DNA of 64,000 bases from Candidatus Poribacteria bacterium (GTDB taxonomy: Bacteria; Poribacteria; WGA-4E; PCPOR2b). The stretch spans positions 124,001-188,000 of the forward strand of contig JAJECO010000046.1 of the NCBI GenBank assembly GCA_022822005.1. Reading direction: 5' to 3'. Below the pieces are notes generated by a model that saw only the letters and a list, made by a program, of their open reading frames with translations, did no database searches and had not been told where the DNA came from. Below, piece after piece: positions 1 through 9,444 of this stretch. Both the position numbers and the translations under genes were made by a program. The first letter of the stretch is position 1. Every line of letters starts with the position of its first letter.

Positions 1-1133
1 GCTTTGGTGTATTTCAACTGCGATTCGTCAATCTGCATGTTTTTCATCGGAAGCTTATTGACACCGGGGATCATCTCAACGAGTTGGTCCAACGGTCCCA
101 TATTCTTGATCTGTTCAAGCTGCACCAGCAGATCATTGAAATCCAAACCCTCCTGCCCAAGCAGCTTGCGCTCCAACTCGTCGGCTTGATCTTGGCTAAA
201 AACAGATTCAGCCCTTTCGAGCAGGGTTGCAAAGTCACCTTCCCCAAGTATTCGAGAAGCCATCCGATCCGGATGAAACTCCTCCAATGTTGTCGCATCG
301 ATCTTCTCGCCAACGCCAACAAACTTGATCGGTTTCTGCGTTACGGAACGAATAGATAGCGCTGCACCGCCACGCGCATCCCCATCAAGCTTGGTCAGGA
401 TAACGCCATCAATGTCCAAGTTGTCGTTAAAATGCTGGGCGACATTGACCGCATCTTGACCGGTCATCGCATCAACGACAAGTAGAATTTCGGTCGGATT
501 GACGGCAGATTTAATCTCCTCTAACTCACCCATCAATGCTTCATCAACATGTAGTCGACCTGCCGTGTCGATGATGACGAAATTATTCCCGCGATTCAAT
601 GCCTGCTTAACCGCCGCTTGAATAATGGTAGCAGGGGAAATGTCCGTGCCCATCGAAAACACAGGCACATCAATCTGTTCTCCAAGTAGCTGAAGTTGTT
701 TAATCGCTGCCGGACGGTAAATGTCTGCTGCGACCAAGAGGGGATTTCTGCCCTCTGATTTGAACCTCAGCGCCAGTTTGGCTGAAGCTGTCGTTTTCCC
801 ACCACCTTGTAGACCGACCATCATAATGATTGTTGGACCACTTGGCGCTATGGAGACGGGTACGGCTTCCTCTCCCATCAGTTTTGCGAGCTCATCGCCG
901 ATAATCTTTGCTATCTGAAGATCTGAGGTGAAGCTGCCGAGTACTTCCTGACCGATCGATCTTGTCCTGACACCGTTGATAAATTCGCGGACGGTTTTGT
1001 AATCCACATCCGCCTCAAGCAATGCGAGACGAACCTCGCGTAGTGCATCAGATATGTTCTTCTCGGTTAATTTGCCTTGCCCACGTAGCGATTTGAGGAC
1101 GCCTTGCAACTTGCCCGATAAACTCTCAAACAT
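1..1133 (-). CDS. ffh: Signal recognition particle protein Ffh, C-terminus outside window
   Basis: This is the SRP54-type GTPase that, with 4.5S RNA, delivers signal-anchor proteins to FtsY and SecYEG. Reverse-strand translation from ATG at 1133 gives MFESLSGKLQGVLKSLRGQG, an N-domain helical start. The P-loop GLQGGGKTT lies at about residues 107-115, DTAGR at 189-193 and TKLDG at 247-251. The methionine-rich M domain begins near residue 295 and is cut by the window edge after 377 residues of the roughly 450 usual. A GAAGGAAA ribosome site precedes the start. The gene is divergent from the LysM-TPR gene at 1363. Identification is by family knowledge of these motifs and is secure. Confidence 0.96.
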   Translation of the reverse strand, partial: MFESLSGKLQGVLKSLRGQGKLTEKNISDALREVRLALLEADVDYKTVREFINGVRTRSIGQEVLGSFTSDLQIAKIIGDELAKLMGEEAVPVSIAPSGPTIIMMVGLQGGGKTTASAKLALRFKSEGRNPLLVAADIYRPAAIKQLQLLGEQIDVPVFSMGTDISPATIIQAAVKQALNRGNNFVIIDTAGRLHVDEALMGELEEIKSAVNPTEILLVVDAMTGQDAVNVAQHFNDNLDIDGVILTKLDGDARGGAALSIRSVTQKPIKFVGVGEKIDATTLEEFHPDRMASRILGEGDFATLLERAESVFSQDQADELERKLLGQEGLDFNDLLVQLEQIKNMGPLDQLVEMIPGVNKLPMKNMQIDESQLKYTK

Positions 1134-1286
1134 GACATTTCCTTCGCGTGAGACGTAGTGTGTAAAACTTCGGATGAACTCATGAATATGTTCCTGACCT
1201 CCATCTGAATAAGGACAGGTTTGCGAATCAGTTAAGATACACCATCCGCGCCCATATTGTCAACAGAAAAATGAGTGTGAAAGTTC

Positions 1287-1315
1287 TTGACAGGCACACT
1301 AACGGTTGCTATAAT
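1287..1315 (+). promoter_or_regulatory. Consensus sigma-70 promoter for the LysM-TPR gene
   Basis: TTGACA at 1287-1292 and TATAAT at 1310-1315 are separated by exactly 17 bases, a perfect match to both hexamers. Transcription would start near 1322, about 40 bases before the GTG start at 1363. Confidence 0.85.
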
Positions 1316-1362
1316 CTAACGGATGCCACAAATCGCCAACTTTTTGGCTTGGAGGGGAACAA

Positions 1363-2670
1363 GTGAAAAAGGATAGAGTGAGTAACCACAAGCGAGATGA
1401 GAGCAGTGTGTTACCCTTCCCACCCCTACCGGCGCAGGTACACCCTGTTCCGCAGTCCCAATCAACAAACCGAGGTCCCCTGATAATAGGAACTATTGTG
1501 GGGGTTGGACTGATCGCACTCCTGATCTATGCCGTCCCTTGGAGTTTAGTGACGCAAACATTGACAGGATCTTTCGATTCGTTGTCCGACCAAGTCAAAC
1601 AGGTCCAGTTCGCTCAAGTTAAAAAATCCAAAAAGTCGAATGTTCCGCCAGAGGTTTCTACGCCAGCAACATTAACGGACGAAACCGCACCGGTTCAGGA
1701 AGACTCAACACTGACCACATCGACGGTTGAAACTACGCCCGATCCAGAAGTTTCAACACCAGAGACACTGGCAGCCGAAACCCCATCTACCCAAGAAGCC
1801 CCAGTCCCTACAACGCCGTCAGGCGAAACCTCACCTGTGCCGGAGGTTTCAACACCCGCGACACCTCCAATCGAAGCTGCTTCAGGAACTTCGTTTTCTG
1901 AGCCGGATTCGCGGCTGCTTGTTGGACGATATCCAGTCAGGAAATATACCGATATTCGACATAAGATTGCTCCTGGTGAGACACTCTACAGTTTTATTCG
2001 GGTATATGGCGATCGGATTTTTCCAAAAAAATATAAGAATTGGGAACTGTTGGCGGGGTATAACAATATACGTCCGCCTCAATACATAATGACACCCGGC
2101 GAGGTGTTTCTCATCCCAACATTGGCACACACCGTTCTTCCCAAAACCGGCTATGAAACTGAACTCAAACAGATCCAATCTGAACTCGCAAAACAGCCTA
2201 ACAATCCAGAGCTGCTCAACCAACGGGCGCTTATCCATTTCAAGCGCAACGAATTAAATCAGGCACGTTCAACGCTACGACAAGCTATCAGGTCAGCACC
2301 AAAGAACGGCATACTACACAACAATCTCGGTTTTATCTATCTGATTATTGAAGATGATAAACGCGCTCAAAACGAATTTGAACTTGCAATAATACATTCC
2401 GAGAATTCTGCAATCCCGCACTGCAATCTGGGAACGCTGTACATGACAATGGGCAAACCTGATCTGGCAATTAAGGCTTTTGAAAGTGCCTTAGATGCAG
2501 ATGCGAACCTACTCGATGCCAAGTATAACCTTGCTCTTGCCCATGAGAAGGTTGGGAATGCGGACTTAGCACGGCAACACCTTCGTGAACTCGCCCAACT
2601 TTTATCCGATGATCCTGAAGTGACATCGGCACTTGAACGCTTGACCTTGTCCCAAGCGACGGGCGAATAA
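1363..2670 (+). CDS. Membrane-anchored LysM-TPR protein
   Basis: The product is 435 residues and starts with GTG, placed 7 bases after GGAGGGG. Residues 39-61 form one hydrophobic membrane segment. Next comes a Thr/Pro/Glu-rich linker (about 75-185) in which PEVSTP recurs three times. A LysM-like module (about 197-253, PGETLYSF to PGEVFLIP) probably binds peptidoglycan. At least four TPR-like helical pairs follow (about 266-430), with NNLGFIYL and CNLGTLYM as typical helix A motifs. A plausible role is an envelope scaffold linking inner membrane and cell wall. This is inferred from architecture; no specific family was recognised. Confidence 0.8.
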   Translation: MKKDRVSNHKRDESSVLPFPPLPAQVHPVPQSQSTNRGPLIIGTIVGVGLIALLIYAVPWSLVTQTLTGSFDSLSDQVKQVQFAQVKKSKKSNVPPEVSTPATLTDETAPVQEDSTLTTSTVETTPDPEVSTPETLAAETPSTQEAPVPTTPSGETSPVPEVSTPATPPIEAASGTSFSEPDSRLLVGRYPVRKYTDIRHKIAPGETLYSFIRVYGDRIFPKKYKNWELLAGYNNIRPPQYIMTPGEVFLIPTLAHTVLPKTGYETELKQIQSELAKQPNNPELLNQRALIHFKRNELNQARSTLRQAIRSAPKNGILHNNLGFIYLIIEDDKRAQNEFELAIIHSENSAIPHCNLGTLYMTMGKPDLAIKAFESALDADANLLDAKYNLALAHEKVGNADLARQHLRELAQLLSDDPEVTSALERLTLSQATGE

Positions 2671-2705
2671 GCCGAGTTCCTTATTAAACGATGATGGAGA
2701 AGACC

Positions 2706-3725
2706 ATGAACCGCAGAAAATTCATCCAAGTCGCCGCAGTAAGTGTAGGAGGTTTAACACTACCGCTCCGTTCTCTACCCGCTGAAAACGACATTCCTAA
2801 AGAGATACTGAAACCTGCGTCGATGATTACACCAAACGACAAGTTCTATGTCCTTCAAATCGGAGAGGTGCCGGTTCTCAAAGCTGAACACTGGAGGATG
2901 GGGATAACAGGGTTAGTCGAAAAGCCGATCATGCTGAATTACGAGGATATAACAGGCATGGAGTCCGTGACAGCGATGCGGACCCTCAAGTGCATCGGCG
3001 ATCCCATCGGTGAAGAGCAGATGAGCAATGCAATGTGGACCGGCGTCCCCCTACGAAATATTCTTGACAAGGCGGGCGTCAAGGCAGAGACAAAGGTTGT
3101 GGTGTTCCGTTGTGCTGACCGTTATCACACCGCGGTCCCGATCGATCGTGCCCTTCGTGAAGAGGTACTCTTAGCCTATAAAATGAACGGCGAACCGCTC
3201 CCAACTGACCACGGTTTCCCAGTCCGTCTGCTTAACCCCGGTCACTACGGCACGAAAAACCCGAAATGGATCATGAACATCATGCTGGCAAAATCGCATG
3301 TAGGCTATTGGGAGAAAGAGGGTTGGGACCCCGTTGCCCGTGTCAAATTGGCGACGGTCATCGGCACCCCCGGCAATGATGCGATAATTCAAGCGGGTAC
3401 GACATATACAATCAGCGGTGCCGCCTTTGATAGCGGTAACCATGGCGGGATTGAGCGGGTCGAAGTGAGCATTGATGACGGCATGACCACCAGCGTGGAT
3501 GATGTCGGCAGTTGGGAAGCAACGGAGATTTGGGGGGAAGGTTCACCGCTGACGTGGTATCTTTGGAAATATGAATGGCAGGTGCCCGACACTCCGGGAG
3601 AAGTAGAGATCTCCGCCAGAGCGATCGCCAACGATGGACTAACGCAAAAAGGCACCGGCTTCGATGCAGAACCCGCTGGTGCGGTGGGCTATCACTTTGT
3701 TCGGGCGGAAATCGTAAAGGGATAG
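2706..3725 (+). CDS. Tat-exported molybdopterin oxidoreductase, sulfite oxidase family
   Basis: An oxidoreductase of the sulfite oxidase/SorA/MsrP type that would bind mononuclear molybdopterin outside the cytoplasm. The ATG at 2706 is preferred over 2691 because GGAG at 2696-2699 is correctly spaced for it and it directly begins MNRRKFIQ, a twin-arginine signal. The Moco domain carries the likely molybdenum-ligand cysteine in TLKCIGDP (C96). The C-terminal 100 or so residues resemble the Mo-co dimerisation immunoglobulin-like domain (IERVEVSIDDG, WYLWKYEW). No cytochrome or membrane partner lies next to it, so its electron acceptor is unknown. Substrate cannot be read from sequence. Confidence 0.87.
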   Translation: MNRRKFIQVAAVSVGGLTLPLRSLPAENDIPKEILKPASMITPNDKFYVLQIGEVPVLKAEHWRMGITGLVEKPIMLNYEDITGMESVTAMRTLKCIGDPIGEEQMSNAMWTGVPLRNILDKAGVKAETKVVVFRCADRYHTAVPIDRALREEVLLAYKMNGEPLPTDHGFPVRLLNPGHYGTKNPKWIMNIMLAKSHVGYWEKEGWDPVARVKLATVIGTPGNDAIIQAGTTYTISGAAFDSGNHGGIERVEVSIDDGMTTSVDDVGSWEATEIWGEGSPLTWYLWKYEWQVPDTPGEVEISARAIANDGLTQKGTGFDAEPAGAVGYHFVRAEIVKG

Positions 3726-3851
3726 CTGTGTGCCCCCCATACGCCCTTAATTTTTCTGTTGATTTGGAACTGAACACTATGATACAGTGTCAATCAGTTA
3801 CGAGGTTTTGAGATTCCGGCAGCTCAAACGAAGACTAAAAGGAGAAAGCAA

Positions 3852-4193
3852 ATGGCGAAGAAAATTGTTCTGCTCAGTTTTTGTATAGCGATTGGCTGCA
3901 TCGTTGCCGCATCAATGTGGTCAGCCCCAGCCAATGCACAGGAAGCGGGTGAAGGCGCGGCAGCGGACGCGACGTTCATTGATTTCAAGCATCTCGCGCT
4001 GCTTGTCATCGAAAGCGTTATTTTCAGCATCGTCGGGGTGGTTGTTTTGATGGTGGGCTACAAGATTTTCGACTTGGTTACCCCCTTTGACCTCGATCAT
4101 CAGATCGCTGAAGATAACAATACGGCGGCGGGAATTGCTGTTGCAGGCGTAATCATCGCATTGGGACTCATTGTCGCTGCAGCAGTCGGCTAA
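3852..4193 (+). CDS. DUF350-like small membrane protein
   Basis: A 113-residue protein preceded by AAAGGAGAAAGC. It opens with a signal-like hydrophobic stretch (residues 5-28, possibly cleaved at NAQ). A second membrane segment spans about 50-75 and a third 93-113. The sequence between them, YKIFDLVTPFDLDHQIAEDN followed by AAGIAVAGV, matches the pattern of DUF350 (YjfL-like) integral membrane proteins, whose function is not established. It appears monocistronic, with a palindromic repeat beyond its stop. Confidence 0.72.
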   Translation: MAKKIVLLSFCIAIGCIVAASMWSAPANAQEAGEGAAADATFIDFKHLALLVIESVIFSIVGVVVLMVGYKIFDLVTPFDLDHQIAEDNNTAAGIAVAGVIIALGLIVAAAVG

Positions 4194-4286
4194 ACTATAC
4201 GTAACCCCACTGTCACAGCAGTAAAATTGGTATCTATTCCAGTTCTTTTCTTCATTACAAAATAAATTGCTACAAACTTTCTGGAT

Positions 4287-4362
4287 TTAACGCAGAGAAC
4301 GCAGAGAAGCATAGATACGGTTTCTCTCCGTGCCCTCTGTGTCTCTGCGGTTAGTTCTCATT
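4287..4362. repeat. Palindromic CGCAGAGAACGCAGAG element
   Basis: CGCAGAGAACGCAGAG on the left faces CTCTGTGTCTCTGCG on the right, around a 26-base centre, so the stretch can fold into a long imperfect hairpin. Elements of this appearance are dispersed between genes in many uncultured bacterial genomes. Here it lies between two convergent genes and could also terminate transcription from either side, although no long T-run is present. Confidence 0.55.
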
Positions 4363-4385
4363 GCAACTTTATCACTTCCTGCCCA

Positions 4386-5573
4386 TTAATCCCAATACGG
4401 CTCACCTTCGATTAGATTCTCACGCAACACCTCTGGAATCAATGTAATTCCCAGTCCTGGACCATCCGGCACAGCCAATTTCCCATCAGCGACTTGGACT
4501 TTTTCCTCAGCCATTTCGTCAATGAGCGTGTTTTGGCTGATCCGCGTCTCCGTTATAACGAAATTCCTGACCGACGCGCCGAAATGCGCCGTCGCCATGT
4601 TCTGCACAAAGCTGCCGACATTATGCGTTGCGATCGGGATATAGAACATCTCTGCAAGATCGGCAATTTTCCGGCACCCCGTCAGTCCGCCTGCGAAAAC
4701 AAGATCTGGATGGATGGCGTCCAACGCTTCATTCATCAGAAACGGTAAGAATTCACGGGGCAGCTCCAGCTTCTCTCCGGTGATAATCCGCACCGGAGAT
4801 GCCTGCTTCAGCGCCTTCCAAGAGTCCGAGTACCACACCGGCAGTGCATCTTCCACCCAAAGCGGATTGCTGGATGCGACCGCCCGCGTCAGTCCAATCG
4901 CGGTGGCCAGATCCCATTCGTTGTGACAATGGACGATAAAATCAGTCTCATCCCCCAACGCCTCCCGACAGTTCTCATACCCGCGCCGAATCAGGTCTAA
5001 TTCGGTTGCCCGCAACGTTTGGGACATCTGTCCGGGGCTATATCTACCTTCGGGCAGCCCATTTCCCATTAAGCGTTCAAACCCAAATTTTAAGGTGCTC
5101 CAACCTTGCGGTGCCTCCTTCATCCGTTGCGACCAGTCTTGACACGAGACGGGATCAAACCAGTCATCAGGACCGGGGGTATTGATGTAGAGCGGGATTT
5201 CGTCCCTGAATCTGCCAGAAATCAACGTTGAAATCGGTCGATTCAGTAACTTGCCAACCGCATCCCAGAGCGCAATGTCTACGCCGCTGACGGTCGGGAT
5301 GTTCGATCTGTAGGGGTGCTGCATGTTGACCATACGGGTGTACAACTTATCTATCTCAAACACATCCTGACCGATAAGTGTCCCTCGCAGATGCTGTAGA
5401 TGCGCTCTCACCATCGGACCAGAAGCCCCCGCCTCGCCGATTCCGTCAACACCGGCATCGGTTTCAACCTTTACGAGGGACTGACCCGCTTGGTCTTTCA
5501 GCTGCATGGCTTTCACATCTATGATCCGCACACGATTTTTCTCAGATCCCGAAAGTGCTTCTAAGGTTGTCAT
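4386..5573 (-). CDS. Enolase-superfamily (MR/MLE) dehydratase-like enzyme, paralog 1
   Basis: A 395-residue enolase-superfamily protein of the mandelate racemase/galactonate dehydratase type, which abstracts a proton alpha to a carboxylate. Capping-domain (1-130) and barrel motifs are clear: WVEDALP (E241), ITGEKLE (E267), D290 and H317 as the probable base dyad. The first metal-ligand position, normally Asp in a DxH motif, reads HCHNEWD (H215-C-H217), so the usual Asp appears to be His. It is the second gene of a pair with 5608-6735, 34 bases downstream. Acid-sugar dehydration is inferred; the substrate is unknown. Confidence 0.85.
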   Translation of the reverse strand: MTTLEALSGSEKNRVRIIDVKAMQLKDQAGQSLVKVETDAGVDGIGEAGASGPMVRAHLQHLRGTLIGQDVFEIDKLYTRMVNMQHPYRSNIPTVSGVDIALWDAVGKLLNRPISTLISGRFRDEIPLYINTPGPDDWFDPVSCQDWSQRMKEAPQGWSTLKFGFERLMGNGLPEGRYSPGQMSQTLRATELDLIRRGYENCREALGDETDFIVHCHNEWDLATAIGLTRAVASSNPLWVEDALPVWYSDSWKALKQASPVRIITGEKLELPREFLPFLMNEALDAIHPDLVFAGGLTGCRKIADLAEMFYIPIATHNVGSFVQNMATAHFGASVRNFVITETRISQNTLIDEMAEEKVQVADGKLAVPDGPGLGITLIPEVLRENLIEGEPYWD

Positions 5574-5607
5574 AGAATCCCTTTACCTTTCTTTCGCAGG
5601 CAGGTTA

Positions 5608-6735
5608 TTACGCTTCAACTATATGTCGAGCGAGAACCTCCTCATTCAACTCAGCTCCCAACCCCGGTGCCGTTGGTGGGGCGATGTAACCGTTGTCAAA
5701 CACGAGAGGCTCCTGGAAAATATCGGCGTGGAGATCTGTCCGATTAAATTCGAGTATCAGGAAGTTTGGACTGCATGTCGCCACTTGAACCGCTGCTGCA
5801 GCTGCGACGGGACCGCAGTACATGTGCGGTGCAATGCTTGCATAGTGTGCCTCCGCCATGCTCGCAATCTTCTTGGACTCCAAAATACCCCCACAATGAC
5901 CGACATCCAGCTGAATGATCTGTGCCGCTTGCTTCTGAAAGACCTCGACAAACTCGTACTTGGTCAATAGACGTTCGCCGGTCGCAATCGGAATGCTGGT
6001 ATGGGATGCCACCCGTGCCATCTCATCAACGTTTTCCAATGACACCGGTTCCTCAAACCAGAATGGATAGTATGGCTCCAGCATCTGTGCAATCCGAATC
6101 GCACTGGAGGTGGTCAACTGTCCATGGGTGCCGAGTCCGACTTCCACTTCATAACCGACCGCATCCCGGATGCACTTGAAGATTTCTCCCACACGCGCTA
6201 TATCTTTTAACTGAATATCCCGTGGTGCGGGAAAGATCGGGAACGGATCAAACTTCATTGCGGTGTTGCCTTTCTCCATCAAATCGGCAGCAATTTCGCC
6301 TGCCTTTTCGGGGTTCTCCCAAACCCCTCCGTGCGGCATGTAGGCATACGCCCTCAATTTTTCATGGTATTGACCACCGATCAGATTATAAACGGGCTGA
6401 TTCAAGGCTTTACCAACGATGTCCCAACACGCCATCTCAATCGCACTTAACGCCGGTGTCAGAGCCAATCCGGGGTGCCTGAAGTCATGATCCGTAGCAT
6501 AGATTTTCTGCCACAACAACTCAATTTTGAACGGGTCAGCACCGATGACAAACTGTGTCGCCAAATCCTTGATTATCTCAATCGACGATTTTTCTCTGCC
6601 AGTCTGACCGGTTGACCACTCTCCTATTCCTTCAATGCCCTCATCGGTAATCAGTTTTACGAACAGCCAGCGGCGTCCGCCCTGATAGGGTGGAATGTTC
6701 TCGACCACAAACGTCTGCACATCAACAATTTTCAT
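5608..6735 (-). CDS. Enolase-superfamily (MR/MLE) dehydratase-like enzyme, paralog 2
   Basis: A 375-residue MR/MLE protein resembling D-galactonate dehydratases. The capping domain (1-125) precedes a barrel with FWFEEPV (E228/E229), IATGERL (E254), QLDVGHCGG (D277) and APHMYCG (H304). At the first metal-ligand position it reads LGTHGQ (202-206) where galactonate dehydratase has DFHGR, so the Asp is apparently Gly. It is the first gene of a two-gene unit behind the promoter at 6796-6823. A role in acid-sugar catabolism is inferred from the superfamily. Confidence 0.86.
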   Translation of the reverse strand: MKIVDVQTFVVENIPPYQGGRRWLFVKLITDEGIEGIGEWSTGQTGREKSSIEIIKDLATQFVIGADPFKIELLWQKIYATDHDFRHPGLALTPALSAIEMACWDIVGKALNQPVYNLIGGQYHEKLRAYAYMPHGGVWENPEKAGEIAADLMEKGNTAMKFDPFPIFPAPRDIQLKDIARVGEIFKCIRDAVGYEVEVGLGTHGQLTTSSAIRIAQMLEPYYPFWFEEPVSLENVDEMARVASHTSIPIATGERLLTKYEFVEVFQKQAAQIIQLDVGHCGGILESKKIASMAEAHYASIAPHMYCGPVAAAAAVQVATCSPNFLILEFNRTDLHADIFQEPLVFDNGYIAPPTAPGLGAELNEEVLARHIVEA

Positions 6736-6795
6736 TTTTTAGTCTCCTTCTTCTGATTAAAGAATTGCTTTTTCCTAATTACGGCTGATTTTTTC

Positions 6796-6823
6796 ATTAT
6801 ATGCATTATACTTCCACTGTCAA
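6796..6823 (-). promoter_or_regulatory. Consensus sigma-70 promoter for the MR/MLE pair
   Basis: On the minus strand TTGACA (6823-6818) and TATAAT (6801-6796) are separated by 16 bases. A second overlapping TATAAT lies 9 bases upstream. The start site would fall about 55 bases before the ATG at 6735. Confidence 0.8.
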
Positions 6824-6868
6824 CGACAAAAGCGTGGGCGTACGGCTGCATTCGAGCTAAACTTTTGC

Positions 6869-6897
6869 TTGATTTGGACTGAGCTTGGTGTTACACT
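6869..6897 (+). promoter_or_regulatory. Probable promoter for the cupin gene
   Basis: TTGATT (6869-6874) and TACACT (6892-6897) are 17 bases apart. It lies about 90 bases upstream of the cupin start and back-to-back with the promoter at 6796-6823. Confidence 0.45.
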
Positions 6898-6989
6898 GAA
6901 GCCAATCAATTCGCCAATACACAACCGCAAAGCTAAGCATAACAAGGCGGTTGGAGTTTTCGGACATTCCAATATTAAGGAGAAATTCT

Positions 6990-7394
6990 ATGGCACTGAG
7001 CAATCCAATTCTTGATGCAACGCTTAACACTATCAGTCTGGAAGAGATTAAGAAAGAAATGGGACCTCCCCCTTGGTCTCATGCAGTTGTTCTCGCAGAC
7101 CATGTAGCGGGAGTAGTAATTTATCAAAATTCAGGTCAGATCAATGATAATCATTGCCACAACTACGACGAATGGTGGGTAGTGCTCGAAGGAGAGATCG
7201 ACTGGGTTATTGAGGGACGTGAAGAACCGGTCCGCGCAAAGGCAGGGGATTTCGTCTATGTGCCCGCAATGACCTTCCATCACATTTTTCCAAAGGGAGG
7301 CAAACCGTCTGTACGCTTAGGAATCGCGCTCCCGGGAACAGGAGGGCATCTACACGAGAGACCGGATCGGAAGGTAAAGGTCACAGTCGAGTAA
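6990..7394 (+). CDS. Small cupin-domain protein
   Basis: A 134-residue single-domain cupin. Start ATG 6990 is chosen because TAAGGAG lies 7-8 bases upstream; an in-frame start at 6951 lacks such a site. Cupin motif 1 is HCHNYDEWWVVLEGEIDWVI, with the two histidines and the following Glu as metal ligands. Motif 2 is AGDFVYVPAMTFHHIFP, giving the last histidine. Such proteins can be sugar or keto-acid isomerases, lyases or sensors. It is divergent from the two MR/MLE dehydratase genes, so a part in the same pathway is possible but unproven. Confidence 0.82.
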   Translation: MALSNPILDATLNTISLEEIKKEMGPPPWSHAVVLADHVAGVVIYQNSGQINDNHCHNYDEWWVVLEGEIDWVIEGREEPVRAKAGDFVYVPAMTFHHIFPKGGKPSVRLGIALPGTGGHLHERPDRKVKVTVE

Positions 7395-7477
7395 AGACAG
7401 GATACGGGAATCCTACCTCGTCTTAATCTCCACGCTCCTGATCTAAATTGAACCGTGTTTGCTTCACCTCTATCGAA

Positions 7478-7960
7478 TCACGCGCGCTCTGCAATGGAGG
7501 CAATTTGAGCACCAGCAGCCCTGATTAGGTCTTGGGTGTTAAGTTCCAAACCCAATACAGGGTCGCCGCTGCTAATATTGACTTTTTGGCATCGTGTAAT
7601 CGCTTCATCAAAAATCACCGGTACACTATCAGGCAGCCCCAACGGCGCAACAGCACCTTGGACGCAGCCGGTCACAGATAGAATCTCGTCCGCTGTAGCG
7701 AAACTCAAGCGTCTCCAGGTTTCGGGAACGTAGGTGCGCACCGTTTTCGGGTTGACTCGCGCATAGCCGAGCACACACGCCATGATGTAGTGCTCATCTT
7801 TGTCACGGAGCAGGATAGACTTGACCATTTCATCTTTGGACACGCCCCGTTGGGCTGCTGCCTCCTCAACCGTGAAAACGGGTCCGCTGTGCCGCAACAG
7901 TCGATAGGCGATTTTGTGTGCATCCAGTATGTCCAAGATCTTCGTTCTAATGGTGGTCAT
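7478..7960 (-). CDS. YbaK/EbsC-type aminoacyl-tRNA deacylase
   Basis: A 160-residue member of the YbaK/ProX editing family, which hydrolyses mischarged aminoacyl-tRNA. Family features are the VEEAAAQRGVSKDEMVKSIL block with its lysine, the ARVNPKTVRTYV segment and GCVQGAVAPLGLPDSVPVIFD near the C-terminal third. The ATG at 7960 is preferred because AGGA is 5 bases upstream; the ATG at 7975 has no ribosome site. It lies about 116 bases downstream of argG on the same strand. Which tRNA it edits cannot be told. Confidence 0.85.
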   Translation of the reverse strand: MTTIRTKILDILDAHKIAYRLLRHSGPVFTVEEAAAQRGVSKDEMVKSILLRDKDEHYIMACVLGYARVNPKTVRTYVPETWRRLSFATADEILSVTGCVQGAVAPLGLPDSVPVIFDEAITRCQKVNISSGDPVLGLELNTQDLIRAAGAQIASIAERA

Positions 7961-8076
7961 TTGGTCCTGCGACATGTGCGAAATTTGCGGGTAGAGGTAT
8001 TCGGAAAGTCGTGGGTATATCTTTTGTCCAGAAGGAAAGAAGGGGAGAGAAAGTCTTCTCCATTCTCTCCTTGCTG

Positions 8077-9312
8077 CTACTTCGTTTGGCCGGCAGCAGA
8101 CAGAGCCTTCGCGCTGACGCCAAGAACGGACAAGAATCCTTCCGAATCCGCATGGTTGAAATCACCAATCGCTTCCATTGAGGAGGTCTCCTCCGAATAG
8201 AGCGAGTGCATAACACCGGCAGCGGAGTGGAATGCGATATTCCCCTTATACAGCGCAACGGTAATATCCCCAGATGCCATGATAGTGAACGGTTCAAGGG
8301 AGGCGAGCATCGATTGCGTCGCGGGATCAAACCAGTAGCCTTGATAGATCTGTTCTGCTACAAGCGTCGATACCTGATCGAAAACACGCCGTGCCCGTCG
8401 ATCCAAAATGAGTTGAAGCAGAAGCTCGTAACACTGACCGAGCAATTCCATCCCCGGTGATTCATAAACCCCCCGGCTCTTAATCCCGACGAACCGATTT
8501 TCCACGGTATGAATCCCGATACCGACGCCATTTCTTCCGGCGACGCGATTGGCTTCCGCAATAGCTTGGAAGGGGATCACCGGGCTCCCATTGACCTCCA
8601 ATGGTATTCCTCTATCAAAGGTAACCGTGAAGTGTTCCACTTCATCAGGGGCATCCTTGGGATGGAGGCCCATACCCGGTGTAATAAAACCAGCGGGCGT
8701 TTTCAGGGATTCTAACCTACCCGCCTCATGGGTTAAGCCGAGCATGTTCGCATCGGTCGAGTACGGCTTTTCATGGGTCGCTCGAATTGGCAAGCCGTGT
8801 GCGTTGCAGAAATCGATCATCTCTTTCCTGCCGCCAAACTGTTCAAGGAAAGCCGGATCACGCCACGGGGCATAGACCTCAAATTCAGGATTTAACATAT
8901 TGGTCGCAATCTGAAACCGCACCTGATCATTGCCTCGACCGGTGCAGCCATGACCCAATATATTAATGTCACGCTTCTCCATTTCAGGTAAGAGCGCTTC
9001 GACAGTAACATGTCGGGCGATACCAGTCGTATTCCAGTATCCCCCTTCATATTTTGCTTGGGATTGGATGACCTTGATCCCCGCCATCGCCAACTCATCC
9101 TTCGCGTCGACGATAACCGCTTCTTGTGCGCCACATGCAAGCATTCGCTCGCAAATTTCGTCCATGTTTTTTTCATCGGGTTGTCCAAGATCGGCAGTGA
9201 AGCAGACCACATTGACCCCGTTATCGACTAACCATTGTGTGATGGTACAGCTATCGAGTCCACCCGAAACCGCAGCACCAACAGTTTTGCCTTTTAATTG
9301 ATCGACAGTCAT
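8077..9312 (-). CDS. argG: Argininosuccinate synthase
   Basis: ArgG condenses citrulline and aspartate using ATP to form argininosuccinate, the penultimate step of arginine synthesis. The 411-residue product has the ATP PP-motif AVSGGLDSCT at 14-23. Further family blocks include GHGCTGRGNDQVRF, WRDPAF and ENRFVGIKSRGVYESPG. AAGGAGACAAAA precedes the ATG. A TACAAT box at about 9349-9344 on the minus strand could be the -10 element. No other arginine gene is adjacent in the window. Confidence 0.96.
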   Translation of the reverse strand: MTVDQLKGKTVGAAVSGGLDSCTITQWLVDNGVNVVCFTADLGQPDEKNMDEICERMLACGAQEAVIVDAKDELAMAGIKVIQSQAKYEGGYWNTTGIARHVTVEALLPEMEKRDINILGHGCTGRGNDQVRFQIATNMLNPEFEVYAPWRDPAFLEQFGGRKEMIDFCNAHGLPIRATHEKPYSTDANMLGLTHEAGRLESLKTPAGFITPGMGLHPKDAPDEVEHFTVTFDRGIPLEVNGSPVIPFQAIAEANRVAGRNGVGIGIHTVENRFVGIKSRGVYESPGMELLGQCYELLLQLILDRRARRVFDQVSTLVAEQIYQGYWFDPATQSMLASLEPFTIMASGDITVALYKGNIAFHSAAGVMHSLYSEETSSMEAIGDFNHADSEGFLSVLGVSAKALSAAGQTK

Positions 9313-9444
9313 TTTTGTCTCCTTATGATAGATTTTACGCTTAATTGTACACTAATTTTAGTCTGGAATAAAGTCCAAAATTCAGGCTTAGCGCATCTCC
9401 ATCAAACTTCGGTCATCAGCAATTCCCGTTGACAGATAATCTGA

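Noticed and set aside
4287-4362. Rho-independent terminator for DUF350
   Set aside because: The palindrome is long and imperfect with no T-run; it fits a dispersed repeat better.
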